Source: Diphasiastrum complanatum
Lineage: Eukaryota > Streptophyta > Lycopodiopsida > Lycopodiales > Lycopodiaceae
DNA: 64,000 bases
Direction of reading: 5' to 3'
NCBI GenBank assembly: GCA_029204225.1
Contig: CM055097.1
Location: 43,194,858 to 43,258,857 of the forward strand
How positions within the stretch are numbered: the stretch's first letter is position 1; each line of letters opens with the position of its first letter. Shown piece after piece: positions 35,201-47,260 of the stretch. The notes under the pieces are model-generated. The model made no database searches. It had not been told where the DNA came from and worked only from the letters and a program-made list of their open reading frames with translations. The translations under genes and the position numbers were made by a program.

Positions 35201-36056
35201 TTGAGGATGATAAGCGCGAAAGCTTTACCGTCCTTCGATTTTCACTTTGAGTTGTCGTCTTCAGGTTTTACTTCTGTACCTGTAACAACATCCCATAATT
35301 CACTGGCGATTAGCAAGGTCTTCATCTTAAATCTCCACAAATGATAATTGAATCCATTCAGCTTGTCTACGATAAGACCAGCTTTACTTTGAGAATCCAT
35401 CTGGAACTTAGTCTGTCGATTGTATCGATGACGCGAAGATGTGGAGTTTCTTGAATTCTTCGATTATCTTCTTGCAGCAACATAGTGATAACTCTCGTAA
35501 GAGATAAATCTGAGTGTGTCAATACGATCATCACCCAGTTCTCATATGTAGAGGGCAAGCTTAAAAGCAATGTCATAATTACATCTTGATCATCTATGAC
35601 TGATCCGACAGCGGCCATCTGTTGCAAGAGATTCTTAAACTAGTTAATGTGACTCTGAAGAGAATCACCAGTAGACATCTTGAATGTGATTTCTTTCATA
35701 GATGTAACTTAGTAATTACGTCCCTCACACGTCATATAGTGAGTTCAAAATGTCCCAAACGTCTCTTGACATTTTAGCTTCAACTATGTGTCCAATCTGT
35801 GTTTCTAATATATTGAGGATGATAAGTGCGAAAGCTTATTTCTAAAATAATAATTGGATCCATTCAACTTGTCTATGATAAGACTAGCTTTACTTTGAGA
35901 ATCCATCTGGAATTTACTCTGTCGATTGTATCGATGATGCTAAGATGTGGTAATGCCAACAATAGGAAGTCAATTTTTTGATTTCGAAAGGTTCAAAAGA
36001 ATTGAAGAGTATGATATCAATTTGATATCACAAAAGATATCAAATATTAGAGATTT
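32227..36056 (-). pseudogene. Copia A1 gag-pol remnant
   Basis: On the minus strand come gag (35627-35367 and a second copy near 35090-34850), the zinc knuckle region and protease (FPNSGATQHMANQ, 34708-34400), and pre-integrase (34431-33871: LWHHRLGHLNYAF, LPVCHSWIFGKQ). Integrase core follows (33755-33227: SYSPQSNGLAERKNRT), then RT (32972-32187: YLNGVIKEDIYMVQ, TLYVDDTLLFS). Protease has Asn for Asp in the D-S-G position and the second Cys of the integrase finger pair is Trp. RNase H and the 3' LTR are missing beyond 32227. The gag region is duplicated in tandem (see separate entry). Confidence 0.85.
34840..35960 (-). repeat. Tandem duplication of about 612 bp in A1 gag
   Basis: Sequence from ttgcaacaacatagtgataac (34860) recurs from ttgcagcaacatagtgataac (35472) and continues colinearly through the gag 5' part. 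The second copy has an internal deletion near 35840, so it is shorter. Confidence 0.8.
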
Positions 36057-36057
36057 A

Positions 36058-36069
36058 GCTCTAATACCA
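36058..36069 (-). other. Primer-binding site of copia A1
   Basis: Minus-strand TGGTATTAGAGC, directly inside the LTR. Confidence 0.75.
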
Positions 36070-37219
36070 TATCAGAAAGGCTGTGCAGAAGATAGGCCTA
36101 GCTCAAAAAGAAACGAATAAAAATAATTCGTGTGTCTAGAAAGAAAAGTTTTCGTGCATGGCAGAATAAACTATCTTCATCTTTCCAATGCATGACTACG
36201 CCTATCAATTTCAAACAAGACAATAGTGATAGAAATCATGTTTGAACTTATAGTAACTAACTTTGAAATCGCTAGTACTACAGTGATTACGTAGCCAATT
36301 ACTTAACCATCGAAAATTATCATTCAAATAATTAGTCGCGAAGAATTTCAAAAAATGCATACATTATGAGACGAAGCTAAATGCAATGAAGGATAGTATT
36401 GATTCAGTATGAAAACGTAACAGAAGAAAATGAGTACAATAAGTTGCGGATCGAAGTCGCGCTCTATGCTATCTTTGAGTAGCTGAAATGAAAGTCTGAA
36501 TTAATGCGCAATGCTGATAAGCAGTAGCGCAATAACAATCTCTAAAACAACTCTAAGAAGTGAGCTAGAATGCTCAAGAATGTTCAAGCTCGCAGGCTTG
36601 AGAGAGAGAGAGAGAGCTAACTATTCAAATGCTTCTTCTGATAATTGATAACTTAAAACTGTATGAATATGAACAACTATTTATACTAAGAAATTAGGTC
36701 GTCAAATGTGATCGCCAGTTGGTTGGTGATTAGCTGGCATCCATCTGGTCCTTGTCATTGATTGTTGATAAGTGGTGAAATTGGTCGTAAACGTTCTGTC
36801 TGCATAAATGAACCAAAACTATAGCTATGTAGAAATGAACTTAAACAGCCACAGGCGACACTGTCGGGTTTTTTGCAAAAAAGACAAAAAAGGATAAGGT
36901 GCCCTTAAATCCCCACACTTTGCCAAAGTCATCTCCTTAACATTTGAGATTCTTTGGAAAAAGCGAAAAAAATGTGACACTGTGATTTTACATGAGATTT
37001 TTGTCAGGCGAAAAAGACGACACTGCATTTTTCAACGGAATTTCTGATAGGCAAAAAAGGGGACACTGTTGTAAACTCCGTGTAATTCTGCAGACTGTGT
37101 AAAAACACTTGTACTTTGGCAGATTGTGTAAACACATGAAAAAATCTGCAGAACTGGATTAACAATGGATGAAAATTAAAACTGATTATTTGGTCAGTAA
37201 TAAGGAGAATAATCCAACA
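36070..37219 (-). repeat. 5' LTR of copia A1
   Basis: About 1150 bp starting TGTTGGATTATTCTCC on the minus strand. It is roughly 250 bp longer than the A2 LTR because it keeps a block rich in the gacactgtcgc motif (36840-37070) that A2 lacks. Confidence 0.8.
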
Positions 37220-37353
37220 GAACCTTTGCCAGATCTTGAGAACCTTCGCCAGATCAGTTCAGTACCTCAGAAACCTTTGCCAAAATTTTTATAACCTATT
37301 TTCATAGTACTGAACATGCCTACAAATTTTTGTCCAGAACTGAACAGCCAAAT
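37220..37353. other. Spacer between head-to-head A1 and A2 LTRs
   Basis: 134 bp holding cctttgcc / ccttcgcc words like those at 14280-15041. It is probably older target DNA into which both A elements inserted. Confidence 0.5.
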
Positions 37354-38247
37354 TGTTGGATTATTCTCCTACTAATCGACTAATCGGTTTTTAATCTTCA
37401 TCCAACTGTTTATCCAGTTTCTATGGATTCTCCCGTGTTTTACACAGTCTACAGAATCACAAATGTTTTTACACAGTGTCACATTTTTTGCCTATGACAA
37501 TTACGTTCAATTCTGCAGAGTGACATTCACATTCATTTATGCAGATAGACTGTTTACGGCCAAATGTCACCGCTTATCAACAAGCAACTTTTGAGAAGAA
37601 CTGGATGAATGCCAGCAGACTGGCAGTCGCATTTGACGACCTAATTGCTTAATATAAATAGATGTTCATATTTCAACATCTAATTATCAAATCAGATCAA
37701 GTATTAAATAGTTAGCCTTCTCAAGCCTGCGAGCTTGAACATTCTTGAGCATTCTAGTTCAGTTCTTTAGAGTTGATTAGAGATTGCTATTGCGCTTACT
37801 GCTTATCAGTAGTTGCGCTTAATTCAAAATTTTATTTAGTCATTCAGAAATAGCTTAGAGTACGCGGCTTCGATCCGCAAACTTGTTGTACTCATTTACT
37901 TTTGTTTCGTTTCATACTGAATCAATACTATCTTTTATTGCGTTTAGGTTTGTCTCAGAATGTATGCGTTTCTGTAATTCTTCGCGACAAATTATTTGTC
38001 TGATAGTTCAATGCTTAAATGTTTGGCTACATAATCACTGTAGTATTGATGATCTCAAAGTCAATTACTATAAGATCGAACGTGATTTCTATCACTATTG
38101 TTTTGTTCAAAATTGATAGGCGTAGTCATGCATGAAGAAAGAGAAAGATAGTTTATTTCGCTGTGCACGATAGGTTTTCTTTTTTGTCATTCGAATTCTT
38201 TTTATTTGATTCTTTTAGATCTATCTTTTATACACCTCTTTCCAACA
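37354..38247 (+). repeat. 5' LTR of copia A2
   Basis: 894 bp, TGTTGGATTATTCTCC...CTCTTTCCAACA, followed at once by the PBS. Confidence 0.85.
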
Positions 38248-38259
38248 TGGTATCAGAGC
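38248..38259 (+). other. Primer-binding site of copia A2
   Basis: TGGTATCAGAGC, a perfect match to the usual initiator tRNA-Met complement of plant copia elements. Confidence 0.85.
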
Positions 38260-38439
38260 GTTGATTCTTCTTCAAGCCTTAATACTATATCAGAGTGTAA
38301 GCTTTTATACTTGATATCTTTCGCGATATCAAATTATTCTTCAGTTCGAAACAATTTGTTTCGGTATCAAAGAATTGATTTCCAATTGTAGCGCAACACG
38401 ATATCTCTCTTAACGTCGTCAGACTAAAGTTCCAGGTGG

Positions 38440-39705
38440 ATTCTCAAAGTAAAGCCGGTCTTATCGAAGACAAGCTGAATGGATCCAATTATCATTTATG
38501 AAAATTTAAGATGAAGACCTTACTAATCACCAATGAGTTGTGGGATGTTGTTACAGGTATCGAAATGAAACTCAAAGACAACACAAAAGACTCAAAGTGA
38601 AAATCGAAAGATGGTTAAGTTGTTGCGTTTATTATTTTCATTATATCAGATACTCAAATTGGCCACATAGCTAAAGCTAAGACTTCAAAAGAAGTTTTGG
38701 ACATCATGAGCTCACTATATGATGTGAGAGATGTAATTACTAAGTTACATCTTCAAAGAAAATTCACACTCAAGATGTCGAATAATGATTCTCTTCAGAA
38801 TCATATTAGCCAGTTTAAGAATCTCTTGCAACAGATGGCCATTGTCGGATTATTCATAGATGATCAAGATGCAATCATGACATTGCTTTCAAGCCTGTCC
38901 TCTACATATGAGAATTGGGTGATGATCATCACGACATATTTAACTCTAACTAGAGTTATCACTATGTTGCTGCAAGAAGATAATTGAAGAAATCAAAACA
39001 CTTCGTCTACCTCTTTGTCTCATGCTCTATATGTCAACAAGGGCTCGAAACGACAGAAGCAGAAAAGCTCCAAGCAATCTACATAGAATCAGAAATAGAC
39101 TCAAAGTCAAGAACAATCATCAAATCCACATTCGTCAAAGAAAAAGATGTTTTGCAGGTATTGCAAGTGCAATAGCCATGAGATTCAAGATACGCAACCA
39201 AGCAACCTGATCAACAAGTAAATATAGTTACAGCATCTCCTAAAGTTGAAATGGATGAAGGCTCTTTTATGATCAAAGACAAATACGGAAATTCGGATGA
39301 TTCATGGTTTTTGGATTCTGGAGCTACTCAACATATGACCAATCATCGTGAGATTTTCCAATCTTGTACGTCTTACAACACAAAGAAATATGTTCATCTT
39401 GGTGATGATAGCACTCACACTATCGAAGGTGAAGGTATTGTAAGATTAAGATTACAGCATGATCAATTCAAACTACTGTCAAAGTCTTGTATGTTCCTAA
39501 ACTCCATAACAAATCTATTATCAATAAGTAGAATTACAGATTTAGGTCATAAGGTGGAGTTTGAGTCTGATCAATGCAGAATTATCGATAGGAGTGATAA
39601 GATCCTTGCACTCGACAAGAAGCATGGATACTTATATAGATTGGCACATTGTTATTCTGATTCTAGTCAAGCTTTGAAAACCTCTGTTCTTGTCAATAAA
39701 GCATT
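38440..39705 (+). pseudogene. Copia A2 gag and protease, truncated
   Basis: Gag text starts near 38465 (EDKLNGSNYHL, broken by a stop), then 38697-38987 is a clean UBN2-type piece (SNNDSLQNHISQFKNLLQQM). A degraded knuckle lies near 39140-39190. The protease and pre-integrase piece at 39251-39705 has SWFLDSGATQHMTNH with the D-S-G intact, then DLGHKVEFESDQC and KKHGYLYRLAHC. Similarity to A1 stops at 39705, before the integrase zinc region. Integrase, RT and the 3' LTR are absent. Confidence 0.82.
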
Positions 39706-41825
39706 CGCCAGCAAGGAACAATTCTGACTAATGTGTGCAGGGAATTAGCCGAAGCTGTTAAGCATAACCTTTAGCAGAACTTCTTTCAATTCTGAATGAG
39801 CTATGTGTTTAGATAATGAACTTGTTTGATGCTCTATTCTGTTTGCTTCCTGTGATAAGAACTAATTCTCTGTGTTTGATTAAGAGGAATCCTTAGCCAA
39901 TATGATTCTGTTTGATGAATCTATTTGCTAGCTGTTGTCTGATCTGATTGCTTAACTGTTATCCGAAGAGCCTGAAAGATAAAGTAATCTTTATAATCAC
40001 AGACCTTGACCAAATCATTTCATCATTGGTGTTCCTGGATGCCAATTTACCCAAATATCTTTGGATAACCAAATATGTCACTGTAGTATCCATTGTGAAT
40101 ATTACACATTCCAGTCCGTTTACCATCATACAAACATTTATCATACAAAAGATGAGATTATTCTCTCTCTTGGGGAACGATCAAACCTTTTATACTACTT
40201 AATTCATTGATTTTGTGAAAATCTATAACGACTAGGCCACCACATAGCATAAATTGCAACCACATACTCCGACTGACAAGGAGTGCATATGGAAAATAAA
40301 TGATTTTGAAAAATGACATAGATGAAATGAACTAAAAATAGATAAAGCCATACCTATTTGTGAGTGCATATGCATGTAGCTGGAATGCGAAGAAGTGCTA
40401 GTCATGAATGCTTCAATTGATTCTACTATGTTTGATATTTTGCTTTTGTCCTTTGCCAAGTAATGAGGTAGACAATCGATCACTCAGGTAAAGAAATGTT
40501 GTAGGGTTTGTAAGTCGCCAGAAGACCCTGACAAAGGGCCACAAGCAGATGCCATACTTCACAGGTTTGAAAACATAGACACAGATGGCCATAGGTAGAT
40601 ATCTCAGAAGGTCGTAGATTTGATCCTAACCTAGGTAGGGCGGATAGGGCCAGAAATGAGCTCAGGTTTACAATCAGGTAGAATGCTACAAAATACAAGG
40701 TTCATGCTACATAAGAGTGCTTAAAATCTAAACTCTAAACCCTAAAACCATTAGAAGAGTTTAATGTAATGTTATGTTCTTTATAGATAATGTTTTTAGG
40801 ACCAAGTTTGTGGTTGCTTTCTAACTAGCGATTTACAAATTTGTAAAATTGGCCTCCAAATAGCGATGGACAGATTGGATCTACTTACAAATTAGTGGTC
40901 CTATAGTACTATAAATGCACAAAAATAGACAACTAAAAGATGCCCAGAAATGTCAATAATCAACAATTTTAGGGCTTGTAGATCTGCGACTGTCGAGAGC
41001 CTGATACATGGCTTACTTTCCAGCGGCCTACAATTAGGAAAATGCCCTACAGACAAGTGATGGATTGTTAGGAGATAGTGTTGTTAGGATAGCGTGTAGA
41101 ACTGGCCATAGATAGGGTAACAGGATTGGGTAAGTACATGTTGTAGAATAGACAAGAACTGCAACCAAAAGCTTAGAACAAATTACATGGATTATAATTA
41201 CAGATTGACTGGCTACACTGCTATTTCGCTTCCACGGGGGGCCACTACCGTGCAAGTAATTGTATCCTCAAAGATAAAAATTATGGCCATTATTTCGTGG
41301 CTGCATTGAGATAGTATACAATACAAAAGAAAGAGAAAACAAAATATACAATACAAAGAAGATAGTATACAAGAAAAAGTCACAAAGAAAGAAATCTTAG
41401 TTTCACATAACAAAAAAAAGAATCGTACTTGGAATGAGACAAATAAAATTGATAGAGTTGAGAAGAATCACCAAAAGCCGTTCTCCAACAATCTCTAACA
41501 AGAAAAAAAGAAGAAGAGAGAACCCTAGAAAAATAATGTGGCTCCAGAATTCAGTCACGGACGTCGGATTCCGACATTTGTGTTATCCGTCGGAATCCAA
41601 CGTCCGCTTTATGCTTTTTTTATAAGCATGAATAGATGACATCATCAATTAAAAAATTGCTGTCTCTGAAATTCGATGTCGGATTCCGACATATTTATTG
41701 TGCGTCGGAAATCTGACGTCTGTAAAAAAAAAAATTCGCCAAATTTTTTTTTTTGTGTCGAATTCCGACGGATTATGAATTTTTTTTGAATCCGTTGGAA
41801 CCTTGTGTCGGAAATCTCGTATTTT
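39706..41825. other. Mostly unassigned region between A2 and C2
   Basis: No intact gene. At about 40020-40140 (+) a broken copia integrase piece is readable (DANLPKYLW and THSSPF). The rest to 41550 is AT-rich without recognised features. From 41559 a palindromic CG motif cluster begins. Confidence 0.4.
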
Positions 41826-41830
41826 GTTGT
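41559..41830. repeat. Cluster of GTCGGATTCCGAC palindromes
   Basis: Near-perfect palindromes occur at about 41563 and 41670. Diverged or half copies lie near 41591, 41704, 41757, 41785 and 41806, separated by AT-rich spacers of 20-80 bp. The cluster ends where copia C2 coding text starts. Confidence 0.7.
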
Positions 41831-42710
41831 CGTGGCTCCTGCTGGATGCAATCTTATCGATCGCAAATGGGTCTTTAAGATCAAGTACAATGCCAATGGA
41901 GCAATTGATCGAAGGAAGACACAACTAGTAGCACAAGCATTCACTCAGATTCCCAACATCGACTACAACGAGACTTTCAGTCCAGTAGTCAAGCAGGAAG
42001 AGGAGCAGATGAGAGAGTATCCTTACCGATCGATACTTGGATCTCTCATGTATGCAATGGTCTATACAAAACCTGATATCGTCTTTGCAGTTAGCTCACT
42101 CGGCCAATTCATGGCCAATCTTGGCATCACCCATTGGAAGACTCTCATAAGAGTCATGAGGTATATTTGAGCTACTATGGACCAGTGCATCTATTATGGA
42201 GAAGTCAACAATGACAATCTTCATCGGCTTAGTGGATATACCGATGCAAGCTGGGGAGGAGATGTAGATATTCATAAATCCACATCTGGATCTACATTCT
42301 TCCTCAATGTCGGTCCTATTTCCTGGAACAATTGTAAGAAAACATCTATTGCTCTTTCATCTATAGAAGCAGAGTACATAGCTGCTTCTCAATCTATTAA
42401 AGAAACATTTTGGTTGAGAAACTTATTGTCAGACATTAGTTTGAATCAATACACCCCGACAATTATATTCTATGATAATCAGAGTACCATTGTCTTATTG
42501 GACAACCCTAGATTTCACTATAGGAGTAAGCACATTGAGATTCGAAATCACTATATCAGGAGCAAGATTCTCGACAGAGAGGTAAGCTTAACGTATTGTC
42601 GAACACAGGACATGGTTGTAGATGTATTATCCAAGGCATTGAGCACTGCACACAACAGATTTTGTGCATTGCTTAGTCTGAAGATCAAGACATTCACGGA
42701 TCCAGATTAA
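41826..42710 (+). pseudogene. Copia C2 RT/RNase H 3' part with RT core deleted
   Basis: RT begins mid-domain (DRKWVFKIKYNANG, then YNETFSPVVK). At about 41990-42000 it jumps to EEEQMREYPYRSILGSLMYA, which lies after the polymerase core, so the FLNG and YVDD motifs are missing. An in-frame TGA at 42168-42170 precedes the RNase H part (SGYTDASWGGDVD, ALSSIEAEYIAA, YRSKHIEIRNHYIRS), which runs to its natural end just before the polypurine tract. The upstream two thirds of the element is absent. Confidence 0.85.
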
Positions 42711-42717
42711 GGGGGGG
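42708..42717 (+). other. Polypurine tract of copia C2
   Basis: TAAGGGGGGG directly before the 3' LTR. It primes plus-strand DNA in the replication cycle. Confidence 0.8.
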
Positions 42718-43401
42718 TGTTGGATTTATCTCCTCTACTCTCCTAAATCCCATGTTAATCTAATTCCATTCATTGCTGCAACATTACATGCATTGTCACA
42801 CAATCATCTATAATTGAAGACAGCAAGATAATGGCAATCTGACTCATCGAAGTAACTCGACTTGTCGGAGTTGGCCAACTTATCAGGTAGACCCAACTTG
42901 GCCGACTTATCGGGGAGTCAACCGACATATCGAAAAAACCTGACTTATCCGACATATCGGGGAAGTCCGACTTATCAAGCCTCCTCATGCTCACTTCGTG
43001 TATTGTGCGAACTAACTTGACAATGACAACAGCCATCCACGATCTCCTCCAGATAGCACAATGGCCTCACGCCATCTCTAGTACCTTTCATTTGCACAAA
43101 TGTAAATTGTATATATCTGATCAAATGCAATATACAAATGACGTAGTCAAAGAGATAGACACTGTAGATGCTTTCATGCATCGATTCTTTCTTCAGACGG
43201 ATTGTCAGTAATAAGCTCATAGCTTTTACAGAGTGGAGTTAGCTTCTTGAGCACGAGATTTCGTCCGCTATTGTCTTGTGCTCATAGCATCAAACTGATG
43301 TGTATTCCTACACATTAATCTGAATCAATTACTGTCTTTTGCGTTCAGAGTTCTTGTCAGTATTGTATGTTTAAGCTACTACGTCTTTCTATCTGACTTT
43401 A
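42718..43401 (+). repeat. 3' LTR of copia C2, truncated
   Basis: It starts TGTTGGATTTATCTCC and is colinear with 8947-9620 of the C1 LTR, including the cgacttatcgg motif cluster. It breaks at 43401, about 200 bp before the expected end, and is joined to another copia fragment. Confidence 0.85.
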
Positions 43402-44195
43402 CCTAAGTGACTATGATCCTTCCATGTATCTAAAGTTTGTTGCTAGTGATTTTGTCATTCTTCTCATTTACGTAGATAACATTATCCTTTGTGGAAGTTG
43501 CATCAAATTAGTTGAAGAGACTAAAGTTGCACTTGGAGGTGAGTTTCAAATGCAAGATCTAGGAGAGATCCATTATATCTTAGGCCTAGAGATTGACTTT
43601 CATGATGATTATTGTTTTTATATGTCAATCTAGGTATGCTTTATCAATGTTGAAAAAATTCCCATATGGAGAATTGTAAGAGCATAGATACACCAATGGA
43701 GCATATTGTAAAATATCCTAACAAGGGAGATGAAAGATCCTTCGAGGACATCATCCTTTTTTAGGAGTCTTATTGGCTCCATAATATGGCTAACCATCAC
43801 TAGGCCCGACTTGAGGCATTGTGTGCACAAGTTGAGTCAATTTATGCAAGATCCCAAGATCCACCATTGGATGTTGGCCAAGAGAGTGCTAAGGTACATA
43901 TCTTCATCTCATGATTATGGTTTGTTTTATAAAAGTGAAAATCTATCCATTATTGACTACTCGGACTCAGATTTTGGAGGTGACAAGATGGATCTAAAAT
44001 CTACAAGTGTACACCATATTCTTTGGAGGAAATCTCATATCTTGGCTTTCCAAAAAGCAAGATACTATCTCTCTCTCTTCATGTGAGGCCGAGTATAAGG
44101 CACTAACTACAACAACAAAAAAAGTGCTTTGGATCAAGAGGATTTTATTGGAGCTGAAGTGCATCAAAGAGGATGATCTACCAGTTAAGTGTAGG
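43402..44195 (+). pseudogene. Copia N RT/RNase H fragment
   Basis: It reads FVILLIYVDNIILCG (polymerase YVDD changed to YVDN), DLGEIHYILGLEI, then after a shift TITRPDLRHCVHKLSQFMQD and YSDSDFGGDKMD. Another shift follows before WLSKKQDTISLSSCEAEYKAL. At least three frame breaks are present. It is closest in style to families E and F. Confidence 0.8.
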
Positions 44196-45716
44196 CTAAC
44201 AAGTGTGTAGACATATATACTGGCATGACACACTTTTCCACGTATGCCATAGAGATACGTAATCTGGTGATTAGTATGCAGTTTCTGATTTCTCATGAGT
44301 TATATCAGGATCTTATATCAGATCATTGTTGTGGGACAAGTCTCATGATTATTAAGATGCAAATTTCGCTCTTTTAGAAAGGTCTCCTTGAAATTTAGGA
44401 AAGTAGTTTTTCATAAAGGAAAGCTTAGGAAAAGGACGAGGCATGCCCTTGCATGAGAGAATGCTATTGCTTCAGAGTTGAGTTTAAGAAGACCAAAGAA
44501 CTGCAAAAACTTGAAAGGTAATCGTGATGCAGGAAATGTGTAGCCACAAGCACATTAAATTTGAGCCTTGGAAGTTCAATAACATGCGAGGATTTATTTG
44601 CTTATGCTCTTAGATCGACAATCCCACTTGGAAATTGTTAATGTACCTAATAAGGGAAAATGTGCAGCTGCTTCAAATTTTTTTATTTGAGACTTTTGCA
44701 ACACCAAATAGTTGGCCCAAAGGTGCGCATTCAAAAAATTTGTGCATCGTCAGGATGGTTTGAAAGCATCTTTAGTATCTAAAATTCCTATCATGTTTTT
44801 GTAAGGCAATCACTTAGCATGCAATTCATATTGATCATTTTCTTACAACAACACAATACACCACCTTGTCTTACATATCGAGCTTGATAATATATATTTT
44901 CCATACTTTTAAGCCCTTGTCTTTTGAAAGAGACATTTAAATGTTTTTAGAGCATTTGTATTGGTTGGTCCCCCACGTGCCTTCCCTTATTAGGATTTAT
45001 ACCCTAGGCATTGCCTCCAAAACATCATGGATGATGGCTTGTAATAAGATGTTTTGTGCATTTGTGAGTAGGGGTGCTTTACTATTGGCCTCTTGGTATT
45101 AGCTTTGGTTGTGTAGTCATGCTTAAGGAGTGTTATTAACCTTGTGCTTATGAGGTGTCTCAAGAGCAGATGCATTTCTTTTGTGAATGCTTTATCCCAA
45201 AATTGTAACCTCTAAAAGTCGGTCGTCAAAAGCACTTATAGTGTTCCTCGCATCAGTTGTCAAGTTCATTTATTTTTTGGATGCTAGTTGTTCAATTTCA
45301 TGTATGCACATGTTTGTGAAAATTCAAGCCTTTGGCTGAAATCATGGGCTTTATGTTAGAGCCTTTGGAGTAGTTGGCTAGTGTTGTTAAGAGGAGCTTC
45401 ACATGGTGACTATTTCAATCCGTACAAGGCTAAAATAGAGTTTGCACACCATATGATTCCCTTCGAGGATTTAAGACTAGGATGCTGAAATTCATAAAAC
45501 CAAAGGAAATGGATGGTGGACAAAACAACCCAACCAAACCTAGATCATTTGGATTTAGCCCCCAAGTTATGGATCTACCAATCATTGCTCAATAGGAGAG
45601 ATGTCAGGCCTCCAACCATTAATTATGACCATATACACATGAGGGCCCCAAGTAGTCCCTTACAATCATAATTAACTTATTGGTCAAGGTAGGCCTATTG
45701 ACCTCTAACAGGATAA
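44196..45716. other. Unassigned region
   Basis: No domain, RNA gene or repeat boundary was recognised. Some stretches (44600-44760) resemble degraded copia tail text, but not enough to call. Confidence 0.35.
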
Positions 45717-46310
45717 TGTGATTTTTTTTACATGTGTGGGAATGCCACAAAGTGTGATTTGATCTCCTAAGGGTTTGTGATTGCACCTAAATGAAGTGCA
45801 GATTGAGAATAAAGATCAAACACTCAATTTGATGGCAAGAGCATTCTTCAACATGCATAAAGCTAACATACAAGCACTTTCACACGTGTGGAGAAGTACG
45901 CATGAAAAACCTAAGTATGGAAAGCACCTTGCTCTCGGGTAGAGAGAGAATCCAATAATGACTAGAATCACCAAATCTCAAAAAACTAAGTACATAATGA
46001 AAGGATTCATCCTACTAGTAGTAACTCGAGGTAGTCCATGCTCAATTCCTATTGGACCCCTTTTGTAGCACCTCTTATTTCCTATTGGATGAGTGACTCA
46101 ACATCCTCTTGATTTGATTGGACCCTTCTAATGAAATTCCTTGACACTTGTAGTGAGCCTAACTAGCTTGAGCTACATCATAATTGACTTTTGACTATTT
46201 TGCCTCTAAAGCCAAAAAATGGCTCAATCAATTTCCTACACATAGATGCTTGATGATAAAACTTGATCAAACCCCTAAAGTCAACATACATAGCTTTTTG
46301 ATTTTTCACA
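45717..46310 (-). repeat. 3' LTR of copia I
   Basis: 594 bp with TGTGATTTTT at one end and ATTTTTCACA at the other. It is followed on the internal side by copia RNase H text, which fixes it as a 3' LTR of a minus-strand element. Confidence 0.7.
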
Positions 46311-46540
46311 CTCCAAAAAAGTAATCTATTCTAATAAAGCATGGATCTTGGAATCAATCCAAGCTTGATGAAGGAGCTCTTGAGTAGTGGCTTGGTGAGT
46401 AGATCGGCAATACATGAAGATGAATCAATATGCTCCAAGTGGATCTCTCCTCCAATAAGCTTCTCTCTCACAAAGTGATGTGCAATTTCGATGTGCTTGC
46501 TCCTTGTGTTGGCAAGAGCTTGGGCCGAGATGTTGTCCTA
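46311..46540 (-). pseudogene. Copia I RNase H C-terminus
   Basis: Minus-strand translation gives RSKHIEIAHHFVREK, HIDSSSCIADLLTKPL and a short tail, the usual copia polyprotein end. It is similar in layout to 16768-16990 of E1. It breaks off at about 46540 in unassigned DNA. Confidence 0.7.
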
Positions 46541-47158
46541 AGCATATCATTTGCTTATGTTTGGCAAACCAGTTGACATCTCATAGCATGTCCACTCCTT
46601 TCTGAATAAATGCAATCTGACAAATTCTGACCTTGAAAAACAATCAGATGATCACTTAAGATTCACTAAATGGACTGAAAGATATAAATGTCAGTTTCTA
46701 AGAGAAACCAAAAGTTTTGCTTCAAGTAAATTGGACATCTTGAAAACCATTGACAACTAAAGATGCAGAGTTATCTTCTTGATACTTCCAATGGCAAACA
46801 CTGACCTTCAATGCAAGCTACAGGACCACCCAAGAAACTTGCACATGTTCACTGGCAAACATTCCTGAAGCGAGAACCCTCACTATTTGGATACTGACAA
46901 GCATTGGCAAACTACATCCAGCAGTAAATTTGAATGTGTATCTCAAGGGCCATTAAGACCCGTGTGATTGGTCATTAAAGAGTAAGCTTATAACAGATAA
47001 TGATCAATCTGGCATAACATCCCAAGAACGACCCACTATGACAGTATTTCAAGTGAATTTGGACCTTGCACCTTTCTAGATTTGAAGGATTGTGGTGTAA
47101 AATTTTCATTTCCTCACACACATGCCTACACTCATTGTGTAAGCCCATAAACCTCTAC
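46541..47158. other. Region downstream of the TRM1 gene
   Basis: No coding signal was recognised. It should contain the TRM1 3' UTR and poly(A) site, since that gene ends at 47159 on the minus strand. Confidence 0.35.
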
Positions 47159-47260
47159 TCAACAGACTAGTACTTTTGCAAGCTCAAGGCATCTAAAGAA
47201 AGGACAATTCGTCTTCAACGCATTTGGTTCCACATGTGATCTGCTGGCTGCATACCCATC
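47159..47260 (-). CDS. TRM1: TRM1-like exon 7
   Basis: Acceptor GACAG/GATGGG. Encodes [20 protein letters not shown] and a short tail to TGA at 47159-47161. The SRSH...IKT/LKT segment is a TRM1 C-terminal hallmark. Confidence 0.8.
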   Translation of the reverse strand, partial: DGYAASRSHVEPNALKTNCPFFRCLELAKVLVC

